In this document: positions 57,627-64,000 of the stretch, piece by piece | How the letters are laid out: the number at the start of each line of letters is the position of its first letter | Numbering within the stretch: position 1 is the first letter of the stretch | From: Serendipita indica DSM 11827 | Taxonomy: Eukaryota; Basidiomycota; Agaricomycetes; Sebacinales; Serendipitaceae | Direction: 5' to 3' | DNA length: 64,000 nt | Assembly (NCBI GenBank): GCA_910890315.1 | Contig: CAJVGD010000005.1 | Span: 744,001 to 808,000, forward strand | The notes under the pieces: generated by a model | Databases searched by the model: none | What the model was told of the DNA's origin: nothing | What the model saw: only the letters and a program-made list of their open reading frames with translations | Program-made: the position numbers and the translations under genes

Positions 57627-58078
57627 TCTCCACGAAACCGGACACTCGAACGGTGTTTTCCGTCTAGAACTGCGCTATCGATGCCCTTCCGTTCCTTTTC
57701 AGCAGCCTTGCTCTTTTCCACCCATTTGGTCTCTCAAAGGATGTTTGGAGTATTTCTCTCGTTTTCCCCCACGACCCTTGCCCATGTTTCCCATTCCTTT
57801 TTTCTCTACGCAGTGTTTGCGTTGTTTTTCTACTTTACGCGTAGGCTGGGGTGGCTAAAACCCTGCCATGCGTCTCATACGGGTCGGTGTCTCGATGCGT
57901 CGTTGATAAACTTCCTCAGTCTCTTCTATCCGTTTTGCTAGGTAGCACAACATTCTTACCATAGCAGATGTAGGCACCAAAAAAAATGTCTGATACGAAA
58001 CGAACGTCATGATTTTTTCTTGCAAAGTCGACTAGATTCGGATAAAGTGATTCTAGAAAAAATAATAAGGATAGCTAC
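57627..58078. other. Convergent 3' intergenic region
   Basis: T-rich stretch between convergent genes, probably both 3' ends. A short frame of hydrophobic residues near 57700-57940 has no family support. Confidence 0.4.
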
Positions 58079-59201
58079 TCATGCGGCAAGTTTGCCGTAT
58101 CGACGGAGGATGCGTGTGTCAATGTCTTCGCCCACCCAGTGGTAGACACCCTGTGCGAGTTGCAGGTTCTCCGACTCTGCTGTGAAGAGTTTGTTATAAT
58201 CTTGTGGTTGGCCCATTGCTGGTGCGGCTGCACCTGCGAATGGAGAGCTCGCGAGATCTTGCTGGTTTACGGCACCTAGCAAGCCATGAGTCGGGCACAG
58301 TCTAGACATAAGCAATCACGTACTGTTATCATTACCGAGTAGGACGCGATAGAGACCATTCAAGCCGAACCAGTTGAGGAAGAACCAAGAAAGGGAGAAA
58401 CCCAGCGGACGTCCATGTCGGGCGTCTCGATTCCTCGCTGCATCATTGATTTGAAACCGAGAGTGAGAGGGAATGGGAGTTTGACTGTAGGGAGTTTGAG
58501 AATCAACAAAACGAGCCGGGGCTATTTTCACATACTGAGGACAAAGCCCTGGAAGAAAAAGTTGATCCACCCCATGATGATCATTTGAGGGATCATCATC
58601 ACGGCCTGATTCTTCATGCCGCCCATCATGCCCTCCATGGCGGCAGGATCGGTGAGCATGCTTGTCGGGTTTGGTGCAATCGGCTTTCCGTCCTGGTCGA
58701 GCTCGACGGGCTTGGAGAGATAGTTTCCAGCTTTGAAGGCTGCGGTGAGCTCGTCTGTGTGCGAGTCATAGTAGCTCGGTGGGATGGGAGACGACTTTGC
58801 GGTGGAACGCAGAATCTGCGCCCGTAGCAGTGCGCGCCTGGCCAAATGTCAGCTAATTGGTATGTTATATCATCATGCATGATGAACATACTGCTCCCTG
58901 GTAGCGGCACGACTGAGCTTTTTGGGTGACGAGGCAATTAGCTGGACAATGTTGTGCCGGAGGACGCCGACGAGGATCTGAGTCGAGTCAGAAGGAGATA
59001 CAGAGCCATGAAGAGGATAGACGCTGACCATGACGAGCGTAATTGGGAACAGGACCTGCGCCAGACGGGGTCAGCGCTGTAACACTTTGCTGGTGATGTG
59101 CTTACCCAGTCCCTAATCTGCGGGTCGAGATATAAAGAGTCTCTAGAGAAAGCTTGAGCTCATTTACAGCCAGATTTATGGCGAATTGCTGACCCCGCCA
59201 T
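58079..59201 (-). CDS. EMC3: ER membrane protein complex subunit 3
   Basis: Inferred start at ATG 59201: exon 1 ATGGCGGG joins after a 52-nt intron (GTCAGC..TAG) to give MAGDSLYLDPQIRDW. It continues VLFPITLVM, ILVGVLRHNIVQLIASSPKK and REQRALLRAQILRST. A cytosolic loop (AGNYLSKPVELDQDGKPIAP) leads to GGMKNQAVMMIPQMIIMGWI and the second membrane region. Then KLPFPLTLGFKSMMQRGIET with SSLSWFFLNWFGLNGLYRVL. The C-terminus ends DTRILRRYGKLAA. EMC3 is the Oxa1-related core of the ER insertase for tail-anchored and multi-pass proteins. Several short introns. Divergent from the next gene by 98 bp. Confidence 0.9.
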
Positions 59202-59299
59202 TCTTGCAAGTCGAAAGTAGAGTAACAAAACGCGGCCTCCGCAAGCATCTTGACCCCGACCATACCCAGGCCAGAAAGTCTGCCACCCAGTATCCAGCA

Positions 59300-60139
59300 A
59301 TGGCGTCCACGAGCTCAAATACGAGCAGAAATAGAAAGAGAAATAGCATGCAAGACTCGATCAACAACGTCGGCCTGGAATCTATGCACCAAGACGACGA
59401 GCCGTCCGAGCCTCTGTCCCCCTACGACACACTCACAAAGGATCAGCTCCAGGGCATCTCGCGCTACAACGAATCGATCATTCGAGAACAGTTTGCCAAT
59501 GGCACCGACGTGGGCAAGTCGGTCTATCTACAACAGGTTCTCGCAGAGCAACAGGCCATCGAGGCCAGACTCGCAATGCTAGAACAGCGGCCAGACGAAC
59601 GGGAAGAATACCTCAAATCTCTACCTCCACTCCCAGAATATGTCCTCTCCGTCAAGAATCGTGCCGCGCAGCGTCCATTGGTACGCCGTGCCACTTTACC
59701 CAGCGAACTAGGTGATTACTGACTGCCGTTGATGCAGGTGCTCCGGGGACGAGGCCAAGTCATGTCGATTGAAGACGCGGCGAGGATAGAACGCCAATAC
59801 GCAGACTCACAGAAGAGGCCAGTCAGGCAACGACCGCAAGATACGTCGAGCCTGAGCGAGCAGGAGAAGCATCGACTCATCCTCGAATACATGCAAGTCA
59901 TTCACCGTCTTCTTGGTGCCTTATTCTAACTATCATCTAGGAATCATCGAGACTCTGACGAGGATGAAGACGACACGGACGAAGACGAATATTGGGCCGA
60001 TGATGGTGAGCCCGCTGACGAGGCTGGCGCCGTCGGAGGAGAGTGGATCGACACAAATGACCTATCACACCTGATTACCGTCGATCGAGAACGCATCGCC
60101 GCAGGCGGTTTCTACACAAACTTTGTCGATGACCCATAA
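59300..60139 (+). CDS. Hypothetical acidic protein
   Basis: Starts MASTSSNTSRNRKRNSMQDS. A helical middle region contains YDTLTKDQLQGISRYNESII and YLQQVLAEQQAIEARLAMLE. Two introns (about 59679-59737 and about 59896-59940) join VLRGRGQVMSIEDAARIERQ and then RNHRDSDEDEDDTDEDEYW. The last part looks conserved rather than random: GEWIDTNDLSHLITVDRERI and AAGGFYTNFVDDP. Strongly acidic tail, no signal or membrane segment. The product is about 240 aa. Family not recognised. It converges on the FYVE-RING gene with about 190 bp between stops. Confidence 0.6.
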
Positions 60140-60330
60140 TCGCAGCCTAGGCCGCACCACCATCACGACGATTTCGATCCATTTACCTTGCTTATTTAAT
60201 ACACCTGCGGGATGAAAGGCGCCGTCCATATTACGTTGACCTTGGTCTATAGGACCATCCATTTTCCTATTGTATCCTACATCATCTGTGACATGAAGAC
60301 AAAGATTGTAACTAACTCCAAATATCGGCA

Positions 60331-61388
60331 TCAGGTGTCTCTAGCATGTACTGGGCAGCTTCGCCCCCTTTGAAGCCAGGCAGATAAACACGTCGCATGA
60401 AACGTGCAGAAGCAGCTCAAACGGGCCACATCAGAGTCCTTTGTAAACTCTTCGAGACAGATCACACCTGTAACGGAGGGATTGAATGTCAACAACGAGC
60501 ACAAAGAGGTGAGTACGCACATTCGACCCCGACAAGGGTACTCTCGGCCGGCAACTTGTACACCAAGTATCGAGCAGCCTGGTTCCCTCCAGGTCCACCA
60601 CTTGGTCCATCCAAACACGACTTGACGTGCGCCTCTTGGATAGCCGGACCTCCGAGTTCGGCCAACGACGTCCCACAGACTGGGCAATCCGCCAAATCGC
60701 TAATCTGGCTCATCGAATCTTGACGATTGCGCGGAACAGAGAGCAACGACGCCGCCTCGACAACGATGCGTTCGAGCGCCGGTCCAGAATTTGCGTTTTG
60801 CAGACGCGCGGGGACATTGGCAGTCGCTTGCTCGTAGCACGAGTCGCACACACGGTGGGTCATCGTGCTAAAGCTAAACGAGTCTCTGTACGCCGGGTCT
60901 TGGACTACATCCGCAGGATCAAGCAAGGCCTTGCGAGACGAGCAGCTGTCACAAAAGATTTTGCCACACCGTCGACAGTGATGCTTGCGCAAGAAGAATG
61001 TAAACCTCCGCCGGCAATTGTTGCACTCTTGAACTGCATCGTCTCGTTCCCATCGTATTTGAATCGACTGTGGAGTCGGCGCCGTCCATCGTGGCGTCGA
61101 CACTTTCTGCGGGGCTTCATGTGTCGGCACCCTAAACTCTGGTGCTTGCGAGAGCTGGGGTGTGAGGTCCACTGCGCGCCTCGATGGTCCAGCGGAGCTA
61201 GAAGAGGCTGCAGATGGTACAAATCCAAAGTAATTGTCCATACTGGTCGCGTGCGAGCGCACAGACGACGGGCGTGCCGTCGAGGTTGGGGACGAGGCCA
61301 TGGGGTAGTGAAAGCTCTCATCAGAATCGCTCGAGTTGTCGTCCCCGATATCCAAATCATCTTCAGCTGCGAAGCACAAGAAGAGCAT
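60331..61388 (-). CDS. FYVE-RING ubiquitin ligase, Pib1-like
   Basis: The first possible start is ATG 61388 (MLFLCFAAEDDLDIG); MASSPTSTARPSSVRSHATS may be the true start. The FYVE finger has WERDDAVQECNNCRRRFTFF, RKHHCRRCGKIFCDSCSS (R+HHC+CG core binding PI3P) and HRVCDSCYEQA. A short zinc-like motif DCPVCGTSLAELGGPAIQEAHVKSC follows in part. The C-terminal RING reads CVICLEEFTKDSDVARLSCF and CTFHATCLSAWLQRGRSCPV before HARDT. This order is that of yeast Pib1, an endosomal/vacuolar E3. The last RING ligand appears to be His rather than Cys. The start lies 49 bp downstream of the previous gene's stop on the same strand. Confidence 0.85.
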
Positions 61389-61437
61389 GTCGGCGTCTAG
61401 ATTTTGGTAGGGGCAACGTGTACGTTACCTGTAGCGG

Positions 61438-63692
61438 TCAGATATATGCCCCTTGCTCCGGCGGAGAATCGAAGTCGTTCCAATTCGCGGCTGCGAAAAG
61501 TATTAGTGAAACTCACGGCGATGAAACTTGACTTGCTTGTAAACATTCAGCAAGACCTCCGCTTGTGTCTTTCTGTCCGCGTCTCCGTCGTCTGGGCCAC
61601 ATTTAGCCAAGAGGAACGTTAAAACAGACATGAAACATACTTAGACTACCAGTCCGCAGTTCAATAGTTGCTCTCTCCAGCCTGCCTATCGCTCTTTTCA
61701 GGTCGGCGGCACTGATGTCTCCATTCACGCCAGCGCCATTGTTATCGAGCAAGCCTACGCTGAGACTGCCCTTGCGCTGTGTACCGGCGAGATAGCGTGC
61801 CCGCGAGACGTAGTCCTGTCCATTTGAAGATGTAAAGGTACCCAACTCTTGACCCTCTCCTTCAAAGGAACCGACATGACCCTCCTCGGATGGAACCAGA
61901 GTACCGTCTGCACTGAGATAGTAGCGGATACCGTCTGGTTGTAGGAATGGCAATGGGGGGATATCGAGTCTTCGACGGAGAACCCGGATCCAACGACGAC
62001 GTCGAACCCAGGTAGTGGCATCTGGGGATGGCGCTTGAGACCCGCCTACAATGCTAACAGGCTGGGAGCTCGAAGACGAACTTGCACGACTCAGGACACC
62101 GGCTCCCGAAAGGAGTCGGTCGAGAGCCTGAGGCGGTTCGGCGGTCCACTGATCGTCAGGATCGTCAAATGAACGAGCGTACTGCCACCCCTCATTCGCA
62201 TCTGCCCGAGGATCCGTTAGGTCGAGAGTCCAATCAGATCTGGGTAAGTGTCAGTACCTCGTCAGACGAGACGGACAAACGTACAGCCAGAAGTGACTTC
62301 TTTCCCCAACCTCTGGCCGGTTACGGGGCTCCCGAGTATGTTTTGGTACGGGAAGGGTGAAAGGATCCTCCAATAAGGGGGGGTAAACGTCGCTCCTCCA
62401 TGCGGCAACTTCTCGCGGAGCAGAAGGATCGTCTCCCAGGGGCATTCGTAGCTCAAATGGAGCGCGACGGCCCCTATGCCCAAGACCACTTGCTGAAAAC
62501 TTCGGTCGTCCACCGGACACGGCAATAGTCTTGAGCCTGGTGTCTAAGCGTTGATTCTCGTAGAGGATCAGGGGGACTGTGGTATGAACCGCCAAAGTGT
62601 TGTATGAAGGATAGGTGTTCGACCATTTCTCGATTTCAAACTTTTGCAGCACCTAAAGAGGGGAATTGAGAACGAAATCCAGCACGAGGTGCGGGGGCTC
62701 ACCTCGCAAATCCAAACTTCAAACACTGCAGCTGCAATATCAAAGGCTGTTTCTCCCCAGTTGTTGCGGACTAGTGGGTCCACCCGCCGTTTCGAGAGGA
62801 GATAAAGAACAACAGGGAGATGTCCTTTGGAGGCAGCATTCATGAGAAGTGTCCATCCTCCTTTGCTCTTGCGATCTTCTGCACCATGAGTACACAGGTA
62901 TCGCACAATATCCAGGTAGCCTTTGGAGCAGGCAATGTGCGCGGGCGTCCAACCGTCATGATCTGCACAGTTTGGGTCCGCGCCCGCCGAGATGAGAAAC
63001 TCTACGACTGGAAGATGCCCGTTCTGCGCTGCTTTGTGAAGACTGGTCTCACCCTCCTTATCTTCGATGGAGACGATGGCACCTGTACACTCGACCACTA
63101 TTTCGAAAGAAACCATGAGCCAACTGTCAATGTCACACGACATTAAAAGCAACTCACGCCACTGAACAATGTCTAAATGGCCACGGCTCGCGGCACCATG
63201 CAGAGGCGTCAATCCGGTCCGCGTTGTCGCGTCGTTTGCCAGCGCAAATGCCTCCGTTCCACCTGAACCAGATGAAACGGCTGTCTGAAACAGTGTTTGC
63301 AGCAGATGGAGGTCGCCCGCTGTTGCAGCCGCGTAAATTTCCTCTAAGAGAGCTGGATCGCGCTCCGCTGGAGGTTCAGGAGCCGGGACCGCCACGGGAA
63401 GCTCTGGAACTTCTTGCTGTTGCTGCTCGTGATGAATTGATGCGTCGCTTGCTCCTGGATACACAAACGGTTCTTCGTCATCTTCATCCTCTGCCTCTGC
63501 GCTTGCTGGGGCGGGTTCTAGTGGATGTATTGGTGTCACACGAGACAGGAGATCTTCAGTTGATGTATTTGCGGTCGTCGGTGTTGCTTGTGCATCTGAG
63601 AGACCCGACCTGGGATGCCAGCTTTGTTAGCCATCCCCTGTATTCTGCCATGAAGCGTACTCTTCAATCGTCCCTAGCGCGTTCTGAGACAT
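61438..63692 (-). CDS. Ankyrin-repeat protein with dysferlin (DysF) domain
   Basis: Start at ATG 63692: MSQNALGTIEE joins SGLSDAQATPTTAN after a 51-nt GTACGC..CAG intron with GGCTAAC branch point. An acidic Pro-rich N-tail precedes ankyrin repeats: RTGLTPLHGAASRGHLDIVQ, KEGETSLHKAAQNGHLPVVE, HDGWTPAHIACSKGYLDIVR, KGGWTLLMNAASKGHLPVVL and RNNWGETAFDIAA. A linker domain follows (FEIEKWSNTYPSYNTLAVHT). The DysF part is SDWTLDLTDPRADANEGWQY, ARSFDDPDDQWTAEPP and TTWVRRRRWIRVLRRRLDIP. A C-terminal coiled segment ends NWNDFDSPPEQGAYI if the 26-nt segment 61491-61516 (GTGAGT..CAG with CTAAT) is spliced. DysF occurs in peroxisome-ER proteins such as Pex23/Pex30 and Spo73. Role here is inferred. Confidence 0.75.
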
Positions 63693-63857
63693 GAAGCGCG
63701 TAAATAACTCGTTCTGGCGCGCTCTATTGAAGCGGGCGGGAGAGTGGCCTCCGCGGTGGATTCCAAGCTTGACCGCGCGCCTTGTCCACCTTTATTCGCA
63801 GTCACTACTCAGCAAGTAGATTGCTGGAATATTCTTCTGAGAACTTTCACCCTGATT

Positions 63858-64000
63858 ATGCAGAGATTTGTGGGCGGCAGAGTTTTGTCGCCAGTTGGAC
63901 AGCGAGCGGTAAGCTATTTTCAGTTGCGAACTCAGACGAAGGAGATTCAGAGTCAGCCACTGACCGTGTCAAGTCTCGCGAGCGCACGCAATCGGCCGAC
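63858..64000 (+). CDS. Start of a further gene, 3' end outside window
   Basis: An ATG at 63858 gives MQRFVGGRVLSPVGQRA, a basic, non-acidic start resembling a mitochondrial presequence. A GTAAGC donor follows at 63909, and a possible CAAG acceptor near 63974. It diverges from the ankyrin gene by 165 bp. Too short to identify. Confidence 0.4.
   Translation, partial: MQRFVGGRVLSPVGQRAVSYFQLRTQTKEIQSQPLTVSSLASARNRP

Overview
The window reads as nuclear DNA of a filamentous basidiomycete, most likely an Agaricomycete. The reasons are very dense genes on both strands, many 45-60 nt GT-AG introns with CTAAC/CTAAT-like branch points, and clear fungal families: GH18 chitinase, DHA1 and MCT-type transporters, PROPPIN, Prm10/ThrE-like protein, and fungal RCF2, TOM20 and ATE1. 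The species is not shown. Divergent promoters are often only 50-170 bp, and some same-strand or convergent neighbours lie 14-120 bp apart.

Layout. 1-11 kb: Prm10-like membrane protein (cut by the window edge), MARVEL-like four-TM protein, SET methyltransferase, BRD8/Bdc1-like bromodomain protein, Mpo1, mitochondrial GatC, ESF2, RCF2 and an unknown Ser-rich protein. 11-15.5 kb: secreted GH18 chitinase and a decayed MCT-like transporter. 15.9-25.9 kb: an accessory block holding two unrecognised alpha-helical gene families repeated head to head, with intact and broken copies, two solo LTRs and recognisable segmental duplications. 26-34.5 kb: BCS1-like AAA ATPase, TOM20, SET/MYND protein, unknown disordered protein and a DHA1 transporter. 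34.5-50.6 kb: RNA polymerase I second subunit, NDUFAF5-like methyltransferase, C2H2 zinc-finger protein, two-HMG-box protein, complex I NDUFA13/GRIM-19 with an exceptional 1.1 kb intron, and xylitol/sorbitol dehydrogenase. 50.7-64 kb: PROPPIN, ATE1, NCS-1, unknown Ser-rich protein, EMC3, unknown acidic protein, FYVE-RING ligase, ankyrin-dysferlin protein and the start of one more gene.

Most genes are unrelated housekeeping genes. Several serve mitochondria (GatC, RCF2, TOM20, NDUFAF5, NDUFA13), but nothing suggests a shared operon-like function. The unusual part is the 10 kb helical-protein block. Three minus-strand copies of one family face plus-strand copies of a second family across related spacers, which is the layout of a co-expressed pair multiplied by tandem duplication. 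One second-family member carries a hydrophobic hairpin. This suggests, without proving, a two-component membrane-acting system.

At gene-structure level the window holds three inferred GC-AG introns (RCF2, TOM20, NCS-1), a 27-nt microexon in RPA2, two places where a 20- or 26-nt intron would be needed to keep frame (ESF2, ankyrin-dysferlin gene), and a 14-bp gap between GatC and ESF2. Exon limits were deduced by eye from splice signals and family resemblance.
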